64,000 nucleotides of DNA from Monomorium pharaonis (taxonomy: Eukaryota > Arthropoda > Insecta > Hymenoptera > Formicidae). Position 1 is the first letter of the stretch; each line of letters opens with the position of its first letter. The stretch spans positions 5,595,001-5,659,000 of the forward strand of contig NC_050475.1 in the NCBI RefSeq assembly GCF_013373865.1, in the 5' to 3' direction. Made by a program: the position numbers and the translations under genes. Shown here piece after piece: positions 12,651 through 23,585 of this stretch. The notes under the pieces are model-generated. The model saw only the letters and a program-made list of their open reading frames with translations, was not told where the DNA came from and searched no databases.

Positions 12651-15600
12651 GTAAGTCCGCTATGATTATGGAAATCGTAGTGCGCCAAGGGCGACGAAAT
12701 CAGAGCTAGCGTGTCGGTTACTTCTACGATTCGCGGATAGTTAACTTGTTTGACAATTTTATTCAATAGTATGTGTACTAGAAGCCTTAAGTATAATTTT
12801 AAGAAATCAATCAACTTGGATTACATGAGCTTACCACGTGTAGAAAAAAGAAGATATTCCTCCGTCTAAGGTGCATTTACGGGGATGTGGAAAAAGTGCC
12901 ACTCCCGTCTATTTACATGAGAGAAGTTTCATAAAATTAATTGTTTTGAGAAGGTTGCGGGTAGTGCTGATTTACATACTCGGCCACTGGAGACGCCTCG
13001 AGAATAACGTGAGAATCCATCATATGGAGATTACGATTTGCATTTGAATCCTTCTCTTTCCGCCTAGGTGTTTGTTCTGCAAGTGTAACGCTTCGTGGCC
13101 GGACTTAGGGTTTCCCCATAAATAAAATTTTTACATATAATCGGAATTGAGTTTACAAAATGTTCTCACTTTACGTAGAAGTCGAAATAAATACTTTAAA
13201 CGAAACATGATGAATTATTTTAGGCGTATAAATCTTAAATATATTTTATTATTCTTTATATTAAAATTAAATTGCAGCATACCGAAGAACGTTCCATTCC
13301 TATTGCTGTTAGGATACACAAAACGCTGGAACTAGCAGACGATAAGTTTTATGTCATTACGTGCGGAAAGGCGGGCTTTAAAAATGCCAAGTAAGTAGAA
13401 GATCAATTATCAATTATAATAATATACGTACTATAAATAATACTTTGTAGCGGAATTTGTAGTAATTATGATTAATAATTTATAAACTAATCCTACATTT
13501 TTTCTTAGTTTAAATATTAATTCCTTGTTATTTTTACAAATTTATGTATTTTATTATCACATGTTTTACTCGTCGCAATAAGTAAATTGTCAGAATGACG
13601 GAACGAACTGTGTGCTGACGCTGCACTTAGGATTTAGCTTATTTATGAAGCAGTACTATCGTAAATAATCGGTATATACGTTTTTTAAACGTACGTGAAA
13701 TAGAAATATCTCGCGCCACTGGCTGCTTGACACGCGTGAACAGCGCTATCTAAACGGGAAATACTATTCGCGAGGCTTTTAATCGGTCATTAGTGGCTCC
13801 GTGTTTTTCTAATCGATCGTTGATATTTGCCATTCGGCACTCAGCCGTATACTTCCGCTTTCGCGGTGAATTGATTGTACATCGAGATACTTCGACTTGG
13901 AGAGTAATCAATTTAAAGTGTCGATATCTTTTGGAGGATACCGAATACAAGTTTTAATACAATTAGACACTTTCTCGGAAAATATCAGTATTCTGCGATA
14001 TTAATGTAATGTATAATAATTAGAAATAAACAAAGTTAAATTTGATATTTAGTTCGAACGTAATATGTGTTGCAAAACATCTCTTTGCCTCAAAATACCA
14101 AGTATGGCTAATGAGTATTCAACGGTCGTTTATTGTAATGCTTTAATGGTTAAAAGATAACTTTACGCATTAAAATATAGTCGTTGTCGAATTATACCTT
14201 AGTCAAAGAAAAAATCGCGACCGATGGTACAATTTAATTAGGCATCCGGGAATTAGATAAGCGAAGCGACAATGTCAGTAATTAACATGCTCGTGACGCT
14301 GCGGTTTACCGCAAGTCTTTTTTTCTTATTCTGCAACGAAAAATGCGGCTGACAATTGGTATGCGACCGTTGTCAAATGAGATATCTCGCATAAATGACA
14401 AGTAGCCTCTTTGTCGGAGTAACGTTGTATACCTTCTGAATAAATTTTCTCGGTTCAAGGCACCGTGGAAGTCGATACACATGACCCTGCACGACTCGTT
14501 GATTTTCTTATCGCATACGTATCGTCAGATGTATTGACTTGTTGACGTGCTTTTTTTTTTATACACTTATTCGCTCACTTCGATCGCAACCTCGATTAAA
14601 CTTGTGTCACGTTCCAATAATAAAATGCTCTGCGGGAGAGACGCGTGGAAAAATATCCGATGCTCACAAAACGGTGCTTTTTTTGCGCAGAAATGAGACT
14701 TCGCTGGTTTCCCTTCGCCTTTTGGACGAAGGCGTGAGAGTACAAGAAGCTATATACGGTCACAACTATACTCTGCGTGCCGAGATTTCACGCCCAGACG
14801 GTTCGTATCTTATATCCCATATTCCGCCGTTTGCGTCTTTTACGTCCGGACGATACAGACAAGTCCGTTAGCCGCGGCTTCTTCGTGAGATCTTGCTGTC
14901 CGAAGCACTGTTTCGTTGAACATTCAATTTGCAGGAATGTACGGGATTCGAGTCAAGAACTGTTTCGCGTTCAACAAGCTCAACTCCAGCGTGCAGCTCA
15001 TAGACGACAAAGGGTAAGCGTATGATTATTACTTTGATAAAAATCGAATAAATCGATATAACTCAAATTCATAAGATCTAGATTAACAAATTTAATATTC
15101 ACCGATTTTAAAATTTATGTATACCATCTATAAATATTAGGTGCTTAAACGCTATAGCTGAAATACACAAAAGTATATATTTAAGACAGTAAATTGATAA
15201 ATATTGCAATTTTCCACTACTACTAATCTATTATCACTATATAACTTATTTTCAAGTCAATAAAAGTGTATCTTTTTAAAATCTTACCGTTTTCTTCCTC
15301 TCTCTCTTATTAAAACATTTATTGCCAAGATCTTTATTACGCAAGACAAGAATTGAGATTTTTCTCCGTTCTTTATAAGTTCCGTTCTTTGTCGATGCGG
15401 ATTTATAACTTTTGAAGATGGCAGAACTTTAAGAGAAGTTTAAATTAATCTTAACTCTAGTTATTTTTATTGATCAGATCTATCTAGTTAAATGAAAGAA
15501 ATTAAACGAAAGATGCGTAGTTTGTTACTATTGTACTTCATAGCGTCGCTTTGACAATGGAAACGATCCACTAATTGCTACTGAATTTGTTTGCAAAGCT

Positions 15601-18460
15601 GCCCCGTGAAAGTGCGAATGACGAAATTCATATACGATCGAAGCGTCGGTATAGCGGATGCCACATTGTTTTCCATGTTCCGGTTTGCTGACAGTTCAGA
15701 GGTGCATTTCCAATGCGACATCGCCGTGTGCAGAGGTAAAACTCATCCGGTCAATGATTTCCCATTAGCATCTCGTTACGAATGTGGGTTATAAAATGGC
15801 ATTCAACTTTTACGACTTGTTGCTTTGTTGCGACATTACAGCAGATAACGAGTCTCGTTCATTTTATGAGGAATTGCTTTTTATGTTCCAAATCGTAAAA
15901 GTTACGATGCTTTTATAGAATAAAAATTTTAACAATCAGTATCACGTTGATTTAGCTTCAGTTTCTTATTGAATATAAAACTACATGCACAGAGCGTTTC
16001 AGAAACATAACAGAAACATTGTCTTTCAATCTCTGCCGTTCTCATTTTTTATTTTTCACGAACTATAGTACTTTTTATGAATTAACGCGACAAGTTCCCG
16101 ACGTATAATCGTTAATTATACGTCGGGAACTTGTCGCGTTAATTCAAGAACTTGATCAGAATATTTTCCATTGCGATATAACTAAAATTTGCGTGTTTAG
16201 GAAGCTGCGGTATTCCCATATGCGAAGGAGACAAGGAAGAGTTAATAAAGGGTGGCTCCTCTACTAACGGACAAAGTGTTAGTAGTGAAGAAGGAGTGCT
16301 ACTTGCCGGAACGAGCGTTTTTGTTCTCCAACCAGGCGAAAAACGAGGTAAGCCAAGAGCTCTATCGACAAATTAACTGTTATTGTTACTGTTATACATA
16401 TTATTATTTATAATACATCATTTTTTTATCTATATCGTTTTCCAGCTTATGCGTAAAGAAAAATGAACAATTCATTTCCAATTAATAAAATTCTTGGTCT
16501 ATCCTTTTTTTTTGTTAAAACTCTTGTTAGTTTTAATTTTCTATAGTTTTTTTCTTTTTTAAAATATTTATAAAAATACACAGAATACTCGCTATTAAGA
16601 AAACAAGTTTTACAACATAGTTGACAAAGAAATAATTAACAATTCGTAATTACTTGGAAAGTACATGGTGAAAGTATATTTTTAATTATTTTTTAAGAGA
16701 AATTGTGCTTTCCTGGGAAAGTCCGTTCGGTTTATATAAGTAAAGATCGCGACTTGATAAAGAGATCGACGAAAACGATTAGAATAACGTCCGCTGTAGT
16801 TTTTTGCGGCGTCTGCTTTCCAGTGCAGTTAGCTTTGATAAGCCGTCGCGTCGTGACATGAAAAGTATGTAGCTATGTCGGGAATGCGTGCGATCTTCTT
16901 CTTTCTTGATCTCCTTATTGCTTCTCTTGCGTATATGTCCCATTTATGTCTTCTTCCCGCGCGTCGCAAAATGGTTGCCTGTCATCCCTCCTCGTCATCC
17001 TGACCTGCATTTTGAGTCGCTTCGACACGCAACAGCCCAGGGGCTGTCATCAAATTATAATGTGTACTCAAGTTGGCATAAGTGATCTTATTCCGCTTAT
17101 CACACTTCGTGTCTTCTGGATTTTTTCGTTAGTCCGTCCGGCATACAGTCCCACGCTGTAATTTTCACAACCGGTCATCAACGATGTCCTCGTGAACTTA
17201 TGTCATTAAATTAATTATACTATGTTATAGAAACAAACTAAATTATTTTCTTATCTTACTGAACCTTGTATAAAATGAAATGCAATTTCCAGCAGGAGAG
17301 ATAAAATTAATAACTGTTTTAAAAGTTATTAAAACAAATTAGAGTCGAGACTATTATCGAGAGAAGAATTTATCATTGGAAAATTATTGCATCGTAAATG
17401 CATGTCTTTTAATTATTTCATTTGACCGCCTGCTTAAACAGAATTTTCTTTCATTGAATTGCTTGTTTAAACAAATGGAAGTTTTTACATTAATACTATA
17501 ATTGATGGTATTTCCATTGCAACGCATGTACAAACTTATAAATACACAAATGCAATACGAAAATTACATAGTTCCTTCATATTCAGCAGTTGTACAAACA
17601 TTGTACGATGACGGCAGCGTGCACCCGCTGTGGCTCCTATGGTTGGCGGTGGCACTCGGGATATTATTCCTCATCATGCTCATTATCAACATATTCCTGT
17701 GTTCGGCGATGACCTGTAGCTGCACCCGGACCGACATTATCGAGAAGGAGCCGTCAATCATTGAGGATTACGATCCATACCGCAGCTGGCACGGCTCTCA
17801 ATACGGGTCGAGGTTTGACTTAATTACCTCTCTAAAGCGAATTGCGTGACTCGCCGACAAAGTATCTCTATTAATTGCGTCAATAATATATGATTACGTA
17901 TTGTATAACTGTGCGCCATCCACCATACGGCGTGATGCTCACTTAAGTGGCTCGAATTGATTACTGATAAGCTAATGAAATCGCTGTCGGATTAAATGCG
18001 ATGTGTAATTGATTTATACATACATTTAATTTTTTTTCTGGTAATCGAGTATAAAAAATTGGATAACATCAGAACGTGCGACTGAGGAATCTTCGATGTT
18101 AAGATGTTCTCTGGCAAAAGTGAAAGATATCGTGATCTGTCTAAATAAAATCGTTTCTACTTAAGCATCGCAGAGTCACGATAACAGCAATTAGTATCTT
18201 GCATTACATATCATAACGCATGCGATGGCGTGTCTGAACGAGACCCTCTTCTTGTATTCAGGTATTCGCTAAACGGCAAGCAAGGATACGCCTCCGGGGG
18301 ATCCACCATGAACTCTACGAGGTCGATATCGACGAATAGCGATCACTACGCAATAGTGCACTCCCGACCAGGAAGTAGATACTCCGGTCCCGGACAGAAG
18401 CATCATCATCATCACAGAGGACCGCCGTCCAACATCGGTTCACACTACTCCGGGAAGTGA
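12414..18460 (+). CDS. ZP-domain single-pass membrane protein (5' end missing), eight exons
   Basis: Secreted or apical-surface matrix protein of the zona pellucida superfamily. In insects such proteins polymerise in the apical matrix and shape cuticle and epidermal cells. Joining 12414-12650, 13278-13390, 14691-14800, 14935-15013, 15599-15735, 16201-16347, 17590-17812 and 18262-18460 gives 414 uninterrupted residues ending in TGA; every junction is GT/AG and keeps frame. Visible: ZP-N cysteines C18, C47, C73, C108; ZP-C cysteines C163, C181, C219, C224, C228, C233; N-glycosylation sequons NQS (30), NGT (52), NET (118) and NYT; a membrane segment about 288-311; and a cytoplasmic tail of about 100 residues with HHHHH at 396-400. 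The signal peptide exon(s) are missing because exon 1 here begins in phase 0 at an acceptor. I cannot say which insect ZP gene (for example the trynity, cypher or dusky relatives) is the orthologue. Longer introns (627, 1300, 585, 465, 1242 and 449 bp) hold AT-rich sequence and one hairpin. Confidence 0.93.
13278..13390 (+). CDS. ZP gene, second visible exon: end of ZP-N
   Basis: Acceptor ATTGCAG, donor GCCAA|GTAAGT; 37 codons plus two bases. It supplies residues 80-116 and the fourth ZP-N cysteine in the VITCGK block (C108). The preceding 627-bp intron shows nothing else recognisable. Confidence 0.9.
14691..14800 (+). CDS. ZP gene, third visible exon: linker and start of ZP-C
   Basis: Acceptor TTTTGCGCAG, donor GACG|GTTCGT (a weaker donor). 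Covers residues 117-153 with sequons NET and NYT. The frame is fixed by the split Lys codon on the left and the split Gly codon on the right. The preceding 1300-bp intron is AT-rich without recognisable content. Confidence 0.9.
14935..15013 (+). CDS. ZP gene, fourth visible exon: KNCFAF block
   Basis: Acceptor TTTGCAG, donor AAAGG|GTAAGC. Encodes residues 154-179, including the KNCFAF block with the first ZP-C cysteine (C163). A short 134-bp intron precedes it. Confidence 0.92.
15599..15735 (+). CDS. ZP gene, fifth visible exon: core of ZP-C
   Basis: Acceptor TTTGCAAAG, donor AGAG|GTAAAA. Encodes residues 180-225: GCPV (C181), a Phe-rich strand region with FSMFRF, and FQCDIAVC (C219, C224), the classic ZP-C signature order. 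Confidence 0.93.
16078..16146. repeat. Perfect 32-bp inverted repeat with 5-nt loop, in ZP intron 5
   Basis: Arm 16078-16109 is the exact reverse complement of arm 16115-16146, separated by the five bases CGTTA. The flanks (AT-rich intron) do not extend the pairing. As RNA this is a 69-nt hairpin without a mismatch, in the sense strand of the ZP transcript. It could be a young fold-back element, a small-RNA precursor, or a local duplication-inversion. Known pre-miRNAs normally carry bulges, so miRNA is not the default reading. Confidence 0.95.
16201..16347 (+). CDS. ZP gene, sixth visible exon: last ZP-C cysteines and juxtamembrane stalk
   Basis: Acceptor GTGTTTAG, donor CGAG|GTAAGC. Encodes residues 226-274: the SCGIPIC pair (C228, C233), a Gly/Ser/Asn-rich stretch, then a hydrophobic VLLAGTSVFVLQP strip ending in GEKR. 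No R-X-(K/R)-R furin site is present here; the only dibasic is KR at the exon end. Confidence 0.9.
17590..17812 (+). CDS. ZP gene, seventh visible exon: membrane segment
   Basis: Acceptor TTCAGCAG, donor TCGAG|GTTTGA. Encodes residues 275-348. HPLWLLWLAVALGILF continues into a Leu/Ile-rich helix to about residue 311, then CSAMTCSC (possible palmitoylation cysteines, inferred) and an acidic stretch before EDYDPYRSWHGSQYGS. If the intron is retained, translation runs on to a stop at 17849. The preceding 1242-bp intron shows nothing recognisable. Confidence 0.9.
18262..18460 (+). CDS. ZP gene, last exon: cytoplasmic tail
   Basis: Acceptor TTGTATTCAG; the split Arg codon (AG|G) keeps the frame and translation ends at TGA 18458-18460. 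Residues 349-414 are basic and rich in Gly, Ser, Tyr and His. The motif GS(R/H)YS occurs at 347-351, 386-390 and 408-412, with a related GSQYG at 343-347, and five His at 396-400. Confidence 0.92.
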
Positions 18461-20491
18461 TGTTCCCGTTAGCTTCATTTATTAAAAAAAAAAACTAGAA
18501 CTCCATTGTCTTCATTAACGTTACTCTAATTAAAACACAAATTTTATGTATATTATGCGTCGCGCGCTATGGCATTATCCCAACCGCACGAATGACAGGC
18601 ATTCGGTTCAACCGCAAAACTGCCGATGCAATCGATCATAGAAGAATTTAAAATATTACTAAGAAATATAAAGTTAAAATAATTGAACAATATATTAAAC
18701 AATGCGTTAACACCTTTTTGATTATAAAGGATTATTGAAGATTTCAATTTATATCATTTATCGCTTTATGGCTGAAAATCAACTTACTCCATTTTTCGTA
18801 CTTCAGATAATATCATTCAACAAATTGTTGTTTTAACATTAAAATATATAATAAATTAATAACTGTTAGGAAAGTGTTAATAGGAAAGTGTCAAGCTCAA
18901 TATTACATAATAATTGTTCATCTCCTTTTTTCAACAATACAAAAATTTTACGGTGAATGACGAAGAAATTCCGGGTATTATACGTGTTTCATTGTTTTTC
19001 TCACAGGAGACCTTTTTCTATACTTTTGCACTTGTTAATATCAACAATGGACACTTTTATAGAGCCGGAAAACACGGATTAAATACCTATATTAATGAGA
19101 TGAAATTTCCTATGGATAAGCACGACATAAAACGATACGTATTCACACATACACATTGGTATTTTTATATTTAGCTTTATCATTCATGAAATGATTCTCG
19201 TGCTTTAGACTGCATATGTATCATAATATAATTATAGTCATAAGCATAGACACATAGAATTTACAAAAATGCGCATTGATCTTAAATAAGATATATTAGA
19301 TATAAATGCTTTTTGTACATATATAAATTCATTAATCTAAAAAGACTCGTGTCTTTTATTTCTATCGGCATATACCTTCGACTATCCGAAATATACAGAC
19401 GTGTTAACTATAATTGACAACTTTTTCCTAGAGAGAATGTTGCTTTCTACTGAGTTTATGGTAGTAATCCACCTACAAATTTTCTAAAACCTATATAAAC
19501 AAAAAAGATCTTTTTTTTTTAATTTTTAAAGATATTTTGTCACGTTTTGAAATGTCTGGCATTTCTTCGAAATGTTAGCGATCTAAAAGATATTATACGC
19601 AACATTTTTTGAAATATCATAAGAGACATCTTGTGTGAATACTAGAAATATCTTGAAGATATTTTTAAATATTTTTTATAGATATCTACAAGTTCTTTAT
19701 GTTTTCTGAGAGTATTTGTGTATCTTTATTCATATTTTTATGTTCTTTTAATTTCGTTTGCATGAAATATTCAAATCGTGGTGTATATAACTGATAGTAT
19801 TTAATTTTATGTATTTTTTCCCACGACACATAAATCTATGAGTATAATGCTCATATTTGCATAAAATTATAATTTTTACGATAATGTAATAATAATAACT
19901 TTTCTTCAATAACATGTGTCGAATAAAAGCACCATGACCATTATTAATATTAATAATTCTTATTACGAATCGCATTTCTTTTTTTGTATTCCGCGTTTGC
20001 CAGGAAAATATTTTCCCCTATTTTTATATCCGACTACTCTATTATGACCTTCTAGCTTACCTTCTTATTTTAAGTGTGGGTAGGTAGGTTATGACTACGT
20101 AAGAGTCAGCATATTTTCTTCGCAAATGCTTATTATGCCCATTCGGAGAAGTACAGTAGTTAATGTTGGACATCTATAAAAATAGCTTGGTCTTTTCGCT
20201 TATGCAAAAATTGTGAAACAGGTTAGTGAAATCTTTCTTTCAAGAAGATGTAACGATGCTGATATGTTTGCAGTGAGAGCATTAAAATTGTTAAATAGTA
20301 TTTTTAAAAACGATTTATTATTAAAAATACATTTTTTAGAATAAAATATGATAGAATAATCCGTAGTACTTACTTATGTCTACGCATACACAATATAACT
20401 CTTGCTTAAATACTCAATATAAAACACGAAAACTCATATGCTTACAGATGGTAACTGACAATATTTATATGGGTTTGATTACATGAATAAT

Positions 20492-20505
20492 TACACGGAG
20501 AGAGA
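20492..20505 (+). repeat. Solo MITE-like terminal motif
   Basis: TACACGGAGAGAG matches the right-end terminal repeat of the element at 43320-43531 (read on the opposite strand). No partner end was found within about 600 bp, so this is either a decayed copy or chance. Confidence 0.3.
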
Positions 20506-21736
20506 ACTGATATTACTAGATATATGAATACTGGACAATTTTCAGTATTACAATATTTACAACCGTTGATGTACCTGCTCAAAAATTTAATCACAAAATA
20601 ATTGTATAGTTGATTTTTCTTTACAGAAACGTAAGTTTAGTAAAATCAGAAATTTCCAAATTAGATAATTAAGAAATAACTAGATGACAAATTGCGTAAA
20701 CATTTAAGACAAAATGTACGTTTTTAATTTTACCTTCAAGAATTATAATCGAAAAGATTTTCAAGACCGAAATCAATAAAAAATTATTATAAATGCATAG
20801 ATAAACCTACATATTTCAAATATTTCGAAAAATATTTCAAGTGCACAATATAAGAAGTGTACGACGATTTGTAAGAGCAGATTAAATATCCTGTATTCCT
20901 CATTGCCCATGAATGGTGAATTATGACTAATCGTCAACGATTAAATTACTCTGTTCATGAGTAAGCCATTGAATTTTAGATTCGCTTACGGAGAAAATAC
21001 AGAATCAACGTACTCGTAATACATTTAATTAAACAGCAGGTACATTTCTCCTTGATATCTCTTTTAAACTATATTTCCTACTAAGAATAAAAGAATACAG
21101 TTTAAAAAACACAGCGCATGTTTGCTATCCCATTAAACTGTTTCATCCGCGTCTATTCAAGATTGACGTATATTGTCACAGTCTCTGAAGCCGACTGCCT
21201 CGACTGGTAGTCTCGAAGATACATCCTCTCACCCGCGAATTCACGCTTTTTGCACGGTTTCTAAATCGTACTTCTCAATCCTAGGAACGTTCTCCTTTGC
21301 CGAGGCGAGAAAGCAAACGGCCGACTCGAGAAAGCAACAACGCATGCTTAGCACAACTCGATAGTTCTATGCAAAAGGATTACGGTTTAAAAAAGGATGG
21401 TTTTCCAGTTGGTATCTTTTTCACTCTAACGAGATTTTGCGTGTACGTTACATAAAATATTGTATTTTTTAAATATCCTAGCTACTAATGGATTATAAAA
21501 GAATATCTCTATGTTAAACATTTCTTATATTACTTTTTATTTTTTTATTTTTATGACAGTAACAAGATAGATCTTTTTCCCTTGGCAATACCAACTGAAA
21601 AATCCGCAGACCCAAGTTATATCTCTTTTGCACCAAGCCAATGAGTTACATTGCGTTTCACGATTACGCTGTTGAGTGTTTCGTGTGTCGGTGATCCTGA
21701 CAAATGCATTTAGTGAAATGTACCAGAGAAATTTTA

Positions 21737-21738
<2 letters not shown>

Positions 21739-21777
<39 letters not shown>
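21739..21777. repeat. (TA)n microsatellite
   Basis: About 19 uninterrupted TA units in the spacer between the two genes. Confidence 0.92.
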
Positions 21778-21779
<2 letters not shown>

Positions 21780-22714
21780 CCGAACGATTTAAGCGTTAAT
21801 TGTAAGTTGCGTATAAATGTATTCTCTATAGAAAATTGAGGCACCATGAATAAACGTATAATTATCGTTGCGCGATGTATACTAGTGATAATGTGTCAAC
21901 CTTCGAGACAGATCAATTTAGGATATCGTCGGATTTTGTAAGATAACACGAACGGAAGATGAACAAATAAATAGTGTGTTAATGTATTGATGCAGCCGCG
22001 AAAAGAATATTGTTTAAAAATTCATTAGTCATTGACAATATCGTTGCAGTTTAAACGTTGTTGTAACATACTTGAGATCTTTGACATAAAATTTGAATAA
22101 CCGCTCTAATATTTACTCTAATACTTTCATCAATTTAATTTTAGGCTGACAAAAACGCGCTATTTCGGGCTGTTCGTAGCATAAAAGCGAAATTACTTTC
22201 TAACTAAGAAACTGTTTTAAGAGCCTGGATCTGTCGAGGAAAGCTCGTTTGTTACACCACTTGTAATCACGATTAATTGCACGTTACACCCCCTCCCCTC
22301 CACAAATCTGTCACATCTTCTCTCTGGTTTTAAATAACGAACAAATGAATAAATATAAGCATGATAGTCGCAAAGATGATTAGTATGATTAACAAAAATA
22401 AAGGCAATTTACAATTAACAAAAAGTTAATCGTTATTAGCTTAAATAAATAATATGTTTCATGCTCACAAAAGTTAATTTTTATCTATGTAACAATTTTG
22501 AAATTGATATAACAGTCCTTACATAATTTTAATAGTGGCGGATTCCGATAATCATACAGATCCAGTTTGTTGGGCATTTATCTGAATGATAATTCTCCGC
22601 CTGGATCGTCATCACGATATCTCGGCGATGCCCCCCTTACGCTACGTTTCCCGTTACTCCCACATTAATATCTCGTTAAGTGTAGTGACTATTTCTACAT
22701 TATTTACAGAGCGT

Positions 22715-22741
22715 TACAAATGTTAACCAGTAACATTTGTA
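22715..22741. repeat. 11-bp perfect stem-loop
   Basis: TACAAATGTTA at 22715-22725 pairs perfectly with 22731-22741 around the loop ACCAG. It lies about 0.7 kb past the Lac2 stop on the Lac2 strand, so it could sit in that 3' UTR. Function unknown. Confidence 0.55.
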
Positions 22742-23415
22742 CATTTCTCGCTGAGATGCTTCACTCATCACATCGGCATTCGCGGATTTGCCATTGCAGT
22801 TACGGAGACAGCGTACGTATAAAGTAGATATTTTTGTAAAGATATATTCAAGCGTTTTTTTGTAGTATGCTTTATAGCGAAATAGATAACTAAATTTTAT
22901 GATCGCGAATTATGAACGACAGAGAAAGTTTCATAGCAATGCATAGGGGTAACAAGGATGTGTGTGATGCGTAATAGACCTAGTATAATCTAAATGACAG
23001 TGATGGGTGAAGCATCTGGAACACAATAAATTATCAACTGCCGCCAACATTATCTCTCAAGTTAGTTAAAGTCATCGTTACCTTAAGAACATTCGTCGCT
23101 TTGCGACGCCCAGCGGGACGTCGATCACCTTTTGTTAACCCGTTGCCTCGCGGGTTTCCTCAACATCTGACTTTTTTCATCATCTTTTTCGCTCTTAACC
23201 GTTCTCGTGAGGCAGCGAGTTAACACCCGTCAGATTCTTCGTCCGATCGATCGCCGTTTTCGAGTCGAAAATACGCTCTCGTGAACGATGGACGAGGTTG
23301 CGTAGTTGAAAAAATCAATATTACATGCTCGCTACTTTACAGAAATATGCTACAAGTATCGTATGGACTTTGGAGCGTCTCTCTCCTTCTCTTTCTAAGC
23401 TCGTTGCTCATCGTA

Positions 23416-23585
23416 TCAATGGAACGTGTTCAACGACAGCGGTGGTGTGATAGGCGGTAAATGGTCACCGCAGGTTGGGAAGTTCGGCGGTACCGGCGGC
23501 AGATCCGCGTGCGTTCCCACGTGCAAAATCAGATTCATACCGATCAGTATGTGGAATAAGAAGTGGCAATGGAACAGCCAGTATC
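23416..23585 (-). CDS. Lac2: Lac2 last exon: T1/T3 copper motif and C-terminus
   Basis: Acceptor CTTTATAG; begins with a split Gly codon and ends at TGA (23416-23418). Contains HCHFLFHILIGM, the His-Cys-His site with a Met axial ligand, then GTHADLPPVPPNFPTCGDH, the conserved laccase 2 tail, and a short Pro-rich end. It starts 454 bp after the preceding exon. Confidence 0.96.

Larger units (their letters stand above)
18461..23415. other. Spacer between the convergent 3' ends of the ZP gene and Lac2
   Basis: About 5 kb, AT-rich, expected to contain both 3' UTRs. ATTAAA at 18481 and AATAAA at 18850 are possible poly(A) signals for the ZP gene. On the Lac2 strand, AATAAA-type hexamers occur about 1.9 kb past the stop (near 21535-21555), but none is decisive. 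No coding exon was recognised on either strand. A (TA)n tract, an 11-bp hairpin and a lone MITE-like end lie here. Confidence 0.6.
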
